Below are positions 15,404 through 23,078 of a stretch of 28,799 bases of DNA, piece by piece (the first letter of the stretch is position 1; every line of letters begins with the position of its first letter). Origin of the DNA: Chloroflexia bacterium (lineage in GTDB: Bacteria; Chloroflexota; Chloroflexia; Thermomicrobiales; JALYUS01); assembly GCA_025924435.1 (NCBI GenBank), contig JAICIL010000011.1, forward strand, positions 1-28,799. Direction: 5' to 3'. The position numbers and the translations under genes were made by a program. The notes under the pieces were generated by a model. It saw nothing but the letters and a program-made list of their open reading frames with translations, was not told where the DNA came from and made no database searches.

Positions 15404-16468
15404 TCATCGGCGCTCTGCCTCCCCCGGCAGCGCGATCCGATAGAAGCGCGCCGCGCTGCCGCAGAACAGATTACCTTTTTCCGTCGCGCTCGCCCCCTGC
15501 GTCAGCCGCTTGCAGGCGTTCCAGTACACGGCGTAACTGAACGACTCCTTGTCCACCGGGAAGTTGCTCTCGAACATGCACCGGTCGGCGCCGAACGCCG
15601 CGATGCAGGCCTCGAAATAGGGGCCGCTGGCCGCCGCGAGCCGCTCCGAGGAGAGCGGTTCGGGCTGCTCGTGGAAGCCGAGGCCGGTGAGCGGCATCCC
15701 CAGCCCGCCTAATTTCACATGGACATTCGGGCAGGTCGCCAGATCGCGGATGCTGGCGCTCCACGCGGCGAACATCTCGTCGCGCCGCCCGGCATAGGCC
15801 CCGATCCCCAGCGGCCCGCCGACGTGGTTCAGGACGATTGGCGTCTCCGGGAAGGCCCGCGCGAGATCCGTCAACTCCGGGATCTGCGGATGGTACATCC
15901 AGGCGTCGAAGGAGAGGCCGAGCGGCGCCAACTGCGCGAAGCCCGCGCGGAAGTGCTCATCGCCGAGCAGCCCCGGCCGGGGTGCGTTGGAGGGGCGGGG
16001 CACGGAGGCCTCCCAGGCGTTGGTGTGGCGGATGCCCCGGAAGCGGCCACCACCGGCCCGGATGTGCGCCTCCAGCACGTCCCGCACCGGCGCGCCGAGC
16101 GTCAAGTCGGCGTGGCCGACGATCCCGGCGCAGACGCGGGTCGGCCCATAGCCGCCGCTCGCGCTCATCGCGGCGACGCCGTTGACGAACTCGGTCTCGC
16201 CGACGGGGCGGAGCGGCTCGGGGCCGTCGGCGCGGTGCATCGCGCGGCATTGGAGGAAGACGGTGGCGACGATGCGATGGCCGCTATTCAGGTCTGCCAG
16301 GAGTTCGTCGAGCAGATAGCGCCAGCCGGGGCGGTCCCAGAGGTGATGGTGCGGGTCAACGATCGGCAGATCGGGTTCGAGGATCTCCTCGCGCCACCGG
16401 TCCAGCCATTCCTGGCGGACGGGCGAAGGGGCGTGGAGGGCGGTGGGCGCTGCGGTCGAGGCATTCAT
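15404..16468 (-). CDS. Metal-dependent amidohydrolase (COG3618 / PF04909 type)
   Basis: 354 residues forming a TIM-barrel hydrolase. IVDPHHHLWDRPGWRYLLDE carries the H-x-H metal motif; later landmarks are GIRHTNAWE, VLNHVGGPLG (conserved His of the barrel), NVHVKLGGLGMP and FESNFPVDKESFSY with the catalytic Asp. These motifs are typical of lactonases and decarboxylases related to L-fuconolactonase, LigI and 2-pyrone-4,6-dicarboxylate hydrolase. The substrate cannot be inferred. The start at 16468 has GAGGAG five bases upstream. A 395-bp spacer rich in inverted repeats separates it from the response-regulator gene upstream, so it is probably transcribed on its own. Confidence 0.87.
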   Translation of the reverse strand: MNASTAAPTALHAPSPVRQEWLDRWREEILEPDLPIVDPHHHLWDRPGWRYLLDELLADLNSGHRIVATVFLQCRAMHRADGPEPLRPVGETEFVNGVAAMSASGGYGPTRVCAGIVGHADLTLGAPVRDVLEAHIRAGGGRFRGIRHTNAWEASVPRPSNAPRPGLLGDEHFRAGFAQLAPLGLSFDAWMYHPQIPELTDLARAFPETPIVLNHVGGPLGIGAYAGRRDEMFAAWSASIRDLATCPNVHVKLGGLGMPLTGLGFHEQPEPLSSERLAAASGPYFEACIAAFGADRCMFESNFPVDKESFSYAVYWNACKRLTQGASATEKGNLFCGSAARFYRIALPGEAERR

Positions 16469-16616
16469 AGCATCTCCTCAATCCTGAGTCTCCGGGGCCA
16501 CACCAACGGTCAACGGACATCCGGGAACGATCCGGACGGCGCAACGGCAGGGAGCGGGCCAATCGCCAACCGGCAGGAGGGAGGTGCTGGCATGTTGGTG
16601 CGCCCGGCACAGGATA

Positions 16617-16771
16617 GATGTTTGCCGGCCTCGGGACAAGGGCGCCTCGCCGGCCCACAGCATGGAAATCGCCCCGTCCGGTACCCTACACACCGGACGG
16701 GGCGATTTCCTTTGACCTCTTTCCGCGAAGGTAATACCAAATATAGCGCCGTGCCGGGCGGCAAACATCCG
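16617..16771. repeat. Inverted-repeat element with a perfect 18-bp central palindrome
   Basis: Ends GATGTTTGCCG (16617-16627) and CGGCAAACATC (16761-16771) are perfect inverted repeats. In the middle 16664-16681 and 16693-16710 form an 18-bp perfect stem with an 11-nt loop, followed by TTT on the plus strand. GCCCGGCAC just before the left end recurs inverted (GTGCCGGGC) just inside the right end. The roughly 155-bp unit resembles a MITE or REP-like cassette. The rest of the 16469-16863 spacer holds no gene I can support. Confidence 0.55.
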
Positions 16772-16863
16772 ACCGGGGTTGGGACTTTTCTGCGACTAAA
16801 GTCTGATCCGCCGATAGCGGCGCGGGAAGATGTGCAAGAAGGCCCCCGACGGCGCCGGATCGG

Positions 16864-17538
16864 TCAGTCGTCCGTCCCGCGCCCCTCGAGCCGCTCCTTC
16901 TGCGCCAGCAGCGCCGCCTCCACCCGGCTATGCACTTGCAGCTTGCCGAGGATGTTCGTCATGTAGTGCTTGACGGTCTTCTCCGCCAGATGCAGCCGCG
17001 CGCCGATCTCCTGATTGCCCAGCCCCGTCGCCACCAACTCGAGCACCGCCCGCTCGCGGGCCGTCAGCTCGGCGAGCGGGCTGACCGGTCGTGGGTTCGA
17101 CATCTCCACCAGCACGCGGCCGGCGAGCGGCGGCGCGACGTAGACCTCCCCCGCGTGCACCGCCCGGACGATCGCCGCCAGCTCCCGCGCCGCGACGCCC
17201 TTCAGCGCGTATCCCGCCGCCCCCGCCTTGAGCGCGGCGAAGAGCTTGTCCTCATCCTCCGCCACCGTCAGCATGACCACCCGCGTGGCGGGGCAGGAGC
17301 CCGCGATTTCCCGCGCGGCGTGCAACCCACTCCCCGGCATCGTCACGTCCAGCAGCGCAACGTCGGGAACGAGCTCGCGCGCCAAGCGGATCGCGCCCGC
17401 CGCGTCGTCCGCCTCCCCCACCACGGCGATGTCGCCCGCCAGGTTGAGCGCGCGCACGACACCGTCGCGGAAGAGGGGATGGTCGTCGGCGACGATCACC
17501 TCGATGCGGACCCCGTCGGGATGTTGCTGCTCTGCCAT
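16864..17538 (-). CDS. NarL/FixJ-family response regulator
   Basis: 224 residues. The receiver domain (about 10-130) has the acidic pair Asp18-Asp19, phosphoacceptor Asp64 in ALLDVTMPG, and the conserved Lys in GAAGYALKG. A LuxR-type helix-turn-helix follows (about 155-215, LTARERAVLELVATGLGNQEIGARL and KTVKHYMTNILGKL). It is the DNA-binding partner of the histidine kinase just upstream: the two genes overlap by 43 bases and the start at 17538 has GGAGG in front. Target genes are unknown; the divergent secreted repeat protein beyond the kinase is a candidate by position only. Confidence 0.95.
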   Translation of the reverse strand: MAEQQHPDGVRIEVIVADDHPLFRDGVVRALNLAGDIAVVGEADDAAGAIRLARELVPDVALLDVTMPGSGLHAAREIAGSCPATRVVMLTVAEDEDKLFAALKAGAAGYALKGVAARELAAIVRAVHAGEVYVAPPLAGRVLVEMSNPRPVSPLAELTARERAVLELVATGLGNQEIGARLHLAEKTVKHYMTNILGKLQVHSRVEAALLAQKERLEGRGTDD

Positions 17539-18968
17539 CGCTCCTCCGCTTGCTCAAGTGGCCAGCACGCGTCGACCGCCGCGCCCGCGCCGGCCGCCGA
17601 CATGAAGGCGAAGTCGCCCCCCAGCAGTCGTGCCCGCTCGCGCATGCCGGCCAGTCCGAGATGTTGGCCGCCATCGTCGCGGCCCGCCACCGATGGTACA
17701 CCCGGCCCACGATCGCTGACGCGCAGGCAGAGCCTGCCCGCCTCGTGCCAGGCGGCCACCTCCACCCCCATCCCCCGGCCGTGCCGGGTCGCGTTCGAGA
17801 GCGCTTCCTGGAGCGTGCGGAAGAGGGCGATCGTCACGGCCGGCGGCGCGCGCTCGGGCAGGTCGCGCAGCGCCAGCGCCACCGCCGTCCCGGTGCGCCG
17901 CGTGTGGTCCCGGACGGCGCGCTCGATCACCGCGCGGATCGTCAGCCCTTCAAGCTCGGGGAGCAGCAACCCCGCGGAGATGGCGCGGATCTCGGCGAGG
18001 GCGGCGCGCACCGCATCGTGCACGAGGGCGTCGTCGGCACTCCCCCCCTCGCTGTGCCCCTCGTCGGGCTGCTCGGCCATCCGCATCATCGCGAGGGCGA
18101 GCACCTGGCCGGGGCCGTCGTGCAGGTCCGCGCTGATGCGCCGCAACGCCTGCTCGTTCAGCGTCGTCGTGCGGATCCCCGCCTGCCGCACGCGCTCGCC
18201 GAGGAGGGAGTTCTCCGCCAGCAGCCGCTGCAGCGCCGCGACCCGCTCGTCCAGCGCCCGCCGCTGTCGCCGGATCGTCGCGCTGCCCCGGCCGACGATG
18301 CCGGCGAGCAGCAGGTAGGTCGTGACGGTGAGGAGGGTCACGATCTCCCACAGATGGATCCGCGCCGCGCGGATCTCGCCCTCCAACCGGTCGGGCAGCT
18401 GATAGAACTCCGCCACGGCGATGACCCGGTCATCCCGGTCCGCGCGGACCGGCACGTAGACCGAGACGAGGCGGGACCAATGCTGCCGCTCGTACTCGTT
18501 CTCCGGGTTCTGCAGGTCGCTGATCTCCGCCGCCACCGTGCCGGCGAGCGCGCGCTCCAGGTCGTCATCAATTGGATAACTCCGACCGATCAATGCGGGG
18601 TCCGGGCTGTAGAGCACCTCGCCGCCCCGCGACCAGATCTTGAGGGTGACGATCCGCTGGCGCAGCGGGCCGGTATTCAGCAGACGATCGAGCGCCCCGA
18701 CGTCCCCCTCATCGAGGCTGTCCCGGGCGGCGAGCGGCTGCAAGTACGGGCTGACGATGCCGTCAACGAAAACCGAACTGATGGCGGCGTTCTCGTCCAG
18801 CGCGCTCCGCTCCATCTGCTTCCCCACCCAGACGCCCATCACGAGGCCACTGCCGAGCAGGACAAAGAGGCTGACGAGCATGAACTCGCGCGCGAGCGAC
18901 CACCGCGCCTGTGGCGTGCCCGGTTCGCGGAGGTCGGTGGCAGTGGTGATGTATCCGTTCGTTCCCAT
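17496..18968 (-). CDS. NarL-type sensor histidine kinase (HisKA_3)
   Basis: 490 residues. Two membrane segments (about 29-49 and 205-227) flank an outer sensing region of about 155 residues that resembles a Cache/PAS-like sensor (VLYSPDPALIGRSYPIDDDLERAL). A coiled stretch (about 230-275) leads to the phosphorylation site His283 in RRISADLHDGPGQ. An ATPase domain follows with EALSNATRHG (N box), DRGPG (G1) and HLGLAGMRERA (G2). It should autophosphorylate and pass phosphate to the overlapping response regulator. The signal is unknown. No ribosome site precedes ATG 18968, and a TATACT -10 element ends only seven bases before it, so the message is probably leaderless. Confidence 0.94.
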   Translation of the reverse strand: MGTNGYITTATDLREPGTPQARWSLAREFMLVSLFVLLGSGLVMGVWVGKQMERSALDENAAISSVFVDGIVSPYLQPLAARDSLDEGDVGALDRLLNTGPLRQRIVTLKIWSRGGEVLYSPDPALIGRSYPIDDDLERALAGTVAAEISDLQNPENEYERQHWSRLVSVYVPVRADRDDRVIAVAEFYQLPDRLEGEIRAARIHLWEIVTLLTVTTYLLLAGIVGRGSATIRRQRRALDERVAALQRLLAENSLLGERVRQAGIRTTTLNEQALRRISADLHDGPGQVLALAMMRMAEQPDEGHSEGGSADDALVHDAVRAALAEIRAISAGLLLPELEGLTIRAVIERAVRDHTRRTGTAVALALRDLPERAPPAVTIALFRTLQEALSNATRHGRGMGVEVAAWHEAGRLCLRVSDRGPGVPSVAGRDDGGQHLGLAGMRERARLLGGDFAFMSAAGAGAAVDACWPLEQAEERWQSSNIPTGSASR

Positions 18969-18975
18969 CCAACAC

Positions 18976-18981
18976 AGTATA
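18976..18981 (-). promoter_or_regulatory. -10 element giving a leaderless kinase transcript
   Basis: TATACT on the minus strand ends seven bases before the kinase ATG, so transcription would start at or near the A of the start codon. No good -35 hexamer is visible. Confidence 0.4.
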
Positions 18982-19025
18982 GCGGTGTCGCGTGCGGTGC
19001 GGCACTACCCGCAGTCCGACGAGCG

Positions 19026-19085
19026 ATCGGACGAAAGTCCGATGGAAACGCAGCCCCCGGATGGATGCGTCCGGGCGGTGCGCCC
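19026..19085 (+). other. Hairpin cluster in the leader of the secreted-protein gene
   Basis: ATCGGAC-GAAA-GTCCGAT (19026-19043) is a perfect 7-bp stem with a GNRA tetraloop. CCCGGA (19056-19061) with TCCGGG (19070-19075) forms a second hairpin whose 3' arm overlaps a third one, GGGCG-GTG-CGCCC (19073-19085), so the last two exclude each other. I compared it with the c-di-GMP-I and cobalamin riboswitch cores and found no match. Confidence 0.35.
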
Positions 19086-19171
19086 GCCATGATGGGGGTG
19101 CGAGCGATTGCGCCGAGTTCGGACAGGGCGCGCACCAGGACGGATGCCGCCACATCGAGAGGAGAGAGCCG

Positions 19172-19588
19172 ATGATTCACGCTACCCGACCCCGATTGAC
19201 CCACACGGCGTGCCCCGGCGCACGCCGGCGCTTCGCGCGGATCGCCGGCGTCTGCGGGCTGTTCCTGCTGAGCATGGTCTTCGCGGCGCTGCCGGTGGCG
19301 GCGGACAAGCATGGCGGCGACAGCGGCAGGGGGAGCGATGACACAGCCCAGACCGGCCAGCACCATGACGGCGACAGCCGTGGGCAGGGTCGCGTCGCGA
19401 ACAAACCGGGCGACGACCACGGCATAGCCGAGAACGAACCCGGCGATGATCGTGGCATGGTCGAGAACGAACCGGGCGACGACAAGGGCCAAGCGGAGAA
19501 CGAGCCTGGCGACGACAACGGTGGCGACGCGAATGGCGCGCGCATCATCCCCGTCCTCGTCTCCGCCGCGATGAACACCAGGCGCTAG
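19172..19588 (+). CDS. Secreted protein with four 11-residue acidic repeats
   Basis: 138 residues. The N-terminus has arginines, then a hydrophobic stretch (IAGVCGLFLLSMVFAALPVAA) ending in a plausible signal-peptidase site near PVAA-DK. The mature part is very acidic and Gly rich. Four tandem 11-residue units share the core N-(E/K)-P-G-D-D-x-G, with the variable x being H, R, K and N in turn. Paired Asp with Gly suggests cation binding or an unstructured wall-associated linker; no family is recognised. ATG at 19172 has GGAGAGAG upstream. It is divergent from the two-component genes and convergent with the AIR-synthase-like gene. Confidence 0.72.
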   Translation: MIHATRPRLTHTACPGARRRFARIAGVCGLFLLSMVFAALPVAADKHGGDSGRGSDDTAQTGQHHDGDSRGQGRVANKPGDDHGIAENEPGDDRGMVENEPGDDKGQAENEPGDDNGGDANGARIIPVLVSAAMNTRR

Positions 19589-19619
19589 CGGCCATCTCCC
19601 CGCCGGACGAACCAGGATG

Positions 19620-20639
19620 CTACATCTCCTCGAAGAGTCGCGCGATCTCGTCCCGCGCGAACGTCGGCAGCGGCCACTGCCGCGCGCCCGTCACCAGCGT
19701 CACGCCCTGCGCCGCGTCCACCACCGCGCCGATCACCTGAGCGGTGATCGCCGCGCGGGCGAGTGCAGCGAGGACGCGACCGGACTCATCGGCGGGCAGC
19801 GTCAAGAGCAGCGCGCCAGAGGCGATCGTGCCGAGCGGGTCGAGGCCGAACGCCGCGCACAGCGCGCGCCCCTCCGGCAGCACCGCGATGCGCTCAGCCT
19901 CGATGCGCAGGCCGACGTCGGCCGCCGCGGCGAGCTCGTGCAGCGCGGTGGCGATCCCGCCCTCGGTCGGGTCGTGCATCGCGTGCACATGCGCCACCGT
20001 GCAGGCGATCTGCGCCTCCCGGCACACGCCGATGCCGGGCGCGCGCAGAAAACCCTGCGCCGTGCGGATGACGGAGGCGGGCACGCCCCGCGCTAGCGAC
20101 TCGCGCTCCTTCTCGCGCGCGATGATCGCCGCCCCCTCCAGCGGCACCCCCTTGGTCAGCATAACGGCGTCGCCCACCCGCGCGCCCGCCGTCGTCACCA
20201 GCCGGTCCTTGGCGACCTCGCCCAGCATCGTCCCGGCCACGAGCGGGCGGTCAATGCCGCGCGTCACCTCGGTGTGGCCGCCGACCAGCGACACCGCGTG
20301 CGCCGCGCACGCCTCGGTGATCTGCGCGAACAGCCGCCGGACCGCCGCCTCGTCGGTCGCGCCTTCCGGCAGCAGCAGGGTGGCGAGGAACCAGCGCGGC
20401 GTGGCGCCGCGCACGGCGATGTCGTTGGCGTTGATGGTGACCGCGTACCAGCCGAGGTCGTCGGTGGCGAACGTGATGGGGTCGGCGGCGGCGACGAGGT
20501 AGCGGTCGCCGAGATCGAGGACGGCGGCGTCCTCGCCGACACGTGCGCCGACCACCACGCGCGGATCGCGCGCCGCGTGCGGGGCGAGGACGGCTTGGAG
20601 CAGGTCCGCAGGCAGCTTGCCCGCTGGCAGGAATGGCAT
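19620..20639 (-). CDS. AIR synthase-fold protein (HypE/PurM/ThiL-like)
   Basis: 339 residues. GEDAAVLDLGD near the N-terminus and DPITFATDDLGWYAVTINANDIAVRG are the ATP-Mg binding blocks of the PurM superfamily, closest in style to HypE. LVGGHTEVTRG and HDPTEGGIATALHELAAAADVGL complete the two-domain layout. HypE ends in a conserved PR-x-C tail with the Cys that receives the carbamoyl group; this protein ends in LFEEM, and no hyp or hydrogenase genes are near, so it is probably a stand-alone ATP-dependent phosphotransferase or amidase of unknown substrate. ATG 20639 lies ten bases after a TATACT element with only GAGG as ribosome site, so the leader is very short. A longer upstream frame has no support. 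Confidence 0.8.
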   Translation of the reverse strand: MPFLPAGKLPADLLQAVLAPHAARDPRVVVGARVGEDAAVLDLGDRYLVAAADPITFATDDLGWYAVTINANDIAVRGATPRWFLATLLLPEGATDEAAVRRLFAQITEACAAHAVSLVGGHTEVTRGIDRPLVAGTMLGEVAKDRLVTTAGARVGDAVMLTKGVPLEGAAIIAREKERESLARGVPASVIRTAQGFLRAPGIGVCREAQIACTVAHVHAMHDPTEGGIATALHELAAAADVGLRIEAERIAVLPEGRALCAAFGLDPLGTIASGALLLTLPADESGRVLAALARAAITAQVIGAVVDAAQGVTLVTGARQWPLPTFARDEIARLFEEM

Positions 20640-20718
20640 CGCGCCTCGCAGTATACCGCAACCGGCGTATCGCCGCGCATCCCGGCAACGAACTCGGCGG
20701 GGACGCCCGCCACCGTGG

Positions 20719-21075
20719 CTACGGGACGTCAAACTCCTTGATCGGCCGCACCTCGATGCATCCCAGGCGTGCCGGTGGCATCTTCGAAGCCAGGCGGATA
20801 GCGTCGTTCAAATCCCTGGCTTCGATGAGATAAAACCCGCCCAGCTGCTCTCGCGTTTCGGCGAAGGGGCCATCGGTGATGGACAGTTTGCCGTTCCGGA
20901 CGCGTACGGTCATGGCCTCCCGGACGGGCTGGAGGGGGGACGAGGCGATGTAGTGGCCTCGTTGCCGGAGCTCCTCGCGGTAATCGAGGACCTCGCGTAC
21001 GATGGCGTCGTACTTGCAAGAGGGCAAGGCATCCACTTTCGCTTCCTCGTGATAGACCAGGCACAGGTACTTCAT
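20719..21075 (-). CDS. YCII/DGPF-domain protein (second copy)
   Basis: 118 residues, one YCII (DGPF) domain with a ferredoxin-like fold. MKYLCLVYHEE at the start, TDGPFAETREQLGGFYLIEARDL in the middle and GCIEVRPI near the end are diagnostic. GGAGGAGACG precedes ATG 21075. It lies 35 nt downstream of a paralogue of the same length with the same central motif, so the pair arose by tandem duplication. The biochemical role of DGPF proteins is unsettled, but they are the usual genomic partners of ECF42 sigma factors, one of which lies 5 kb upstream in the same direction. Confidence 0.93.
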   Translation of the reverse strand: MKYLCLVYHEEAKVDALPSCKYDAIVREVLDYREELRQRGHYIASSPLQPVREAMTVRVRNGKLSITDGPFAETREQLGGFYLIEARDLNDAIRLASKMPPARLGCIEVRPIKEFDVP

Positions 21076-21110
21076 CGTCTCCTCCGCTTTGCGGCCCCAG
21101 CCCGTGGGCG

Positions 21111-21467
21111 CTATCCCGTCGGCAGGCCGGCGATTTCCATCACCGGTCGGATTTCGACGGTGCCCATGCGTCCACCCGGGATCCGCTCGGCGATGGCGAT
21201 CGCCTCGTCGAGATCCCTCGCTTCGATGAGGAAGTAGCCCCCCAACTGCTCGCGCGTCTCGGCGAACGGACCGTCGGTCACCAGCCGTTTGCCGTTGCGC
21301 GCCCGGATGCTGGTCGCCGTTGACGTCGGGTGCAGCGGGGAGGCGGCCAGATACTGCCCGCTCGCATCGAGTTCTCGCGCAAGTTGCGCGGACTCCCGAT
21401 AGCACTGCTCCCGCTCGCCGTCGTCCCACGCCTGCTCGTCGCCGTAAATCAGCAACATGTATTTCAC
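21111..21467 (-). CDS. YCII/DGPF-domain protein (first copy)
   Basis: 118 residues. The GTG start at 21467 (KYMLLIYGDEQAWDD follows) has GGAGGG eight bases upstream; a longer frame to 21563 has no support. TDGPFAETREQLGGYFLIEARDLDEA is the family core and is almost the same as in the adjacent copy, whereas the first third differs. Members of this family resemble muconolactone isomerase-like enzymes and carry a conserved Asp in the DGPF motif; substrate unknown. The tandem pair is probably one transcription unit within the ECF42-led array. Confidence 0.93.
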   Translation of the reverse strand: MKYMLLIYGDEQAWDDGEREQCYRESAQLARELDASGQYLAASPLHPTSTATSIRARNGKRLVTDGPFAETREQLGGYFLIEARDLDEAIAIAERIPGGRMGTVEIRPVMEIAGLPTG

Positions 21468-21606
21468 GGTAATCGCCCTCCACCAATACGTCGGACGAAG
21501 CGCCAGCGCCGACCGCATCCCGGCGTCCACGGGAAAGATACCAGGACCGGCAGGGCTTCTCACGCCGGCGCTCCTCGAAACGCCCCGTTATCACGGCGGT
21601 GCGACG

Positions 21607-21903
21607 CTAGCCGCCGGCCAATGCCCCCACGATGAGAAACGGCTCGGCCCCCATCGCGACCGCGTCGGGGAGCGGGGCGTCCGGCGGCTCGTGGGATAGA
21701 TCCTGCCCGCAGGCGAAGAACCGCAGGAACGGCCGGCGCTGCCGCGTGACGTGATCGCGGATCGTCCCGCGCAGCATCGGATAGGCGGACTCGAGGGCAT
21801 CGAGGATCGCGCCCTGCGTCGCGGTGCCCTCGACGTGGACCTCCACCTCATCGGCGACGCGCGCCAGGGTCCGCAGGTGGGGCGGGAGTTCGACGCGGAT
21901 CAT
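21607..21903 (-). CDS. MoaD/ThiS-like ubiquitin-fold protein ending in Gly-Gly
   Basis: 98 residues with the beta-grasp pattern of sulfur-carrier proteins ([14 protein letters not shown], then [19 protein letters not shown]) and the required C-terminal Gly-Gly (VGALAGG). In MoaD and ThiS this Gly is activated as a thiocarboxylate by a MoeB/ThiF enzyme. The start codon overlaps the stop of the BNR-repeat gene by ATGA, so the two proteins are made together. No molybdopterin, thiamine or MoeB-like gene is nearby, so a carrier dedicated to its partner or a protein-tagging role should be considered. It is about 15 residues longer than classical MoaD. Confidence 0.8.
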   Translation of the reverse strand: MIRVELPPHLRTLARVADEVEVHVEGTATQGAILDALESAYPMLRGTIRDHVTRQRRPFLRFFACGQDLSHEPPDAPLPDAVAMGAEPFLIVGALAGG

Positions 21904-23012
21904 GGCAGCGTCTGCACTTCGACCGACATGACTGCCGGAAGATCGCGGACGATGGGGGCCCAGGTGTCCCCGGCGTCGGCCGATGCGTAGACCTGCCCGC
22001 CCGTCGTGCCGAAATAGATGCCGCACGCATCGAGCCTGTCGACCGCCATCGCGTCGCGCAACACGTTGACGTAGCAGTCGCGTTGCGGCAGGCCGTTCGT
22101 GAGCGCTTCCCATTCATTCCCGCCCGCCCGGCTGCGATAGACGCGCAGTTTCCCGTCGGGCGGGTAATGCTCGGAGTCGCTCGTGATCGGGACGACGTAG
22201 ATCGTCTCCGGCTCGTGCGCGTGGACGGCGATCGGGAAGCCGAAGTCGCTCGGCAGGTTCCCGCTCACCTCGCGCCATGAGTCGCCGGCGTCGTCGCTGC
22301 GCATGATGTCCCAGTGCTTCTGCATGAAGAGCACGCCCGGGCGCGCCGGGTGCATCGCGATGTTGTGGACGCAGTGGCCGACATCGGCGGTCGGGTCGGG
22401 GATGTAGTCGGAGCGCAGGCCGCGATTCACCGGTCGCCACGTCTTGCCCGCGTCGTCGGTTCGGAACGCGCCCGCGGCGGAGATGGCGACGAAGATTCGT
22501 TCGGGATCGCTCGGATCGAGCACAATCGTGTGCAGGCACATCCCACCGGCGCCGGGCTGCCAGAGGTGCCCGGACGCGTCGCGCAGCCCGGAGAGCTCCT
22601 GCCACGTCTGCCCGCCGTCGCCCGAGCGGAACAACGCCGCGTCTTCCACCCCGGCATAGACGGTGTCCGGATCGGTCAGCGACGGTTCGAGATGCCAGAC
22701 GCGCGCGAATTCCCACGGGTGCTGCGTGCCGTCGTACCACTGGTGCGTGCCGGGGACGCCGTCGTACGCGAACTGGTTACCGACCGGTTCCCACGTCTTG
22801 CCAGCGTCATCGGAGCGCTGGATCATCTGCCCGAACCAGCCGCTGGACTGCGACGCATACAGCCGGTTCGGGTCCACGGGCGAGCCTTTGAGATGGAAGA
22901 CTTCCCAGCCCGCAAAGTGGGGGCCGCTGACGTCCCATCGTTCTCGCTTGCCATCCGATGTCAAGATGAACGCGCCCTTGCGCGTGCCGACCAGTACCCG
23001 TACTCCACTCAT
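21900..23012 (-). CDS. BNR/Asp-box repeat beta-propeller protein (sialidase-like, YCF48/WD40 type)
   Basis: 370 residues and no signal peptide, so probably cytosolic. Five Asp-box motifs ([40 protein letters not shown]) mark the blades of a propeller. The start [14 protein letters not shown] and the blocks [17 protein letters not shown] and [17 protein letters not shown] are typical of propeller proteins annotated as exo-alpha-sialidase; the catalytic Arg triad and Tyr-Glu pair of true sialidases are not evident, so enzymatic activity is doubtful. ATG 23012 has AAAGGAG six bases upstream. It is coupled to the MoaD-like gene, and its leader closely resembles that of the DUF6069 gene. Confidence 0.87.
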   Translation of the reverse strand: MSGVRVLVGTRKGAFILTSDGKRERWDVSGPHFAGWEVFHLKGSPVDPNRLYASQSSGWFGQMIQRSDDAGKTWEPVGNQFAYDGVPGTHQWYDGTQHPWEFARVWHLEPSLTDPDTVYAGVEDAALFRSGDGGQTWQELSGLRDASGHLWQPGAGGMCLHTIVLDPSDPERIFVAISAAGAFRTDDAGKTWRPVNRGLRSDYIPDPTADVGHCVHNIAMHPARPGVLFMQKHWDIMRSDDAGDSWREVSGNLPSDFGFPIAVHAHEPETIYVVPITSDSEHYPPDGKLRVYRSRAGGNEWEALTNGLPQRDCYVNVLRDAMAVDRLDACGIYFGTTGGQVYASADAGDTWAPIVRDLPAVMSVEVQTLP

Positions 23013-23018
23013 CCATGA

Positions 23019-23047
23019 CTCCTTTGATCGAAGCGTCGGCAAATCGC
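23019..23047 (-). promoter_or_regulatory. Shared leader motif, copy 1
   Basis: On the minus strand GCGATTTGCCG, three variable bases, CTTCGATCAAAGGAG ends seven bases before the BNR-protein start. A copy at 25867-25894 before the DUF6069 gene matches at about 25 of 28 positions. It includes the ribosome site, so it may act on translation. Confidence 0.6.
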
Positions 23048-23078
23048 CGTTCACATGTCACATGCTATCGTGCGCGTC

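Noticed and set aside
16664..16710. T-box riboswitch, suggested by AGGGTACCGG in the loop on the minus strand
   Set aside because: The conserved AGGGTGGNACCGCG core and specifier stem are missing.
16478..16768. Overlapping frames of 84-96 codons in the spacer upstream of the amidohydrolase
   Set aside because: They lie in mutually overlapping frames across perfect inverted repeats and have no good ribosome site or recognisable domain.
18990..19100. c-di-GMP-I or cobalamin riboswitch before the secreted-protein gene
   Set aside because: A GAAA tetraloop hairpin is present, but the conserved junction sequences of either family are absent.
19620..20639. Annotation of the AIR-synthase-fold gene as hypE
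   Set aside because: The C-terminal Cys tail needed for carbamoyl transfer is absent and no hydrogenase maturation genes are nearby.
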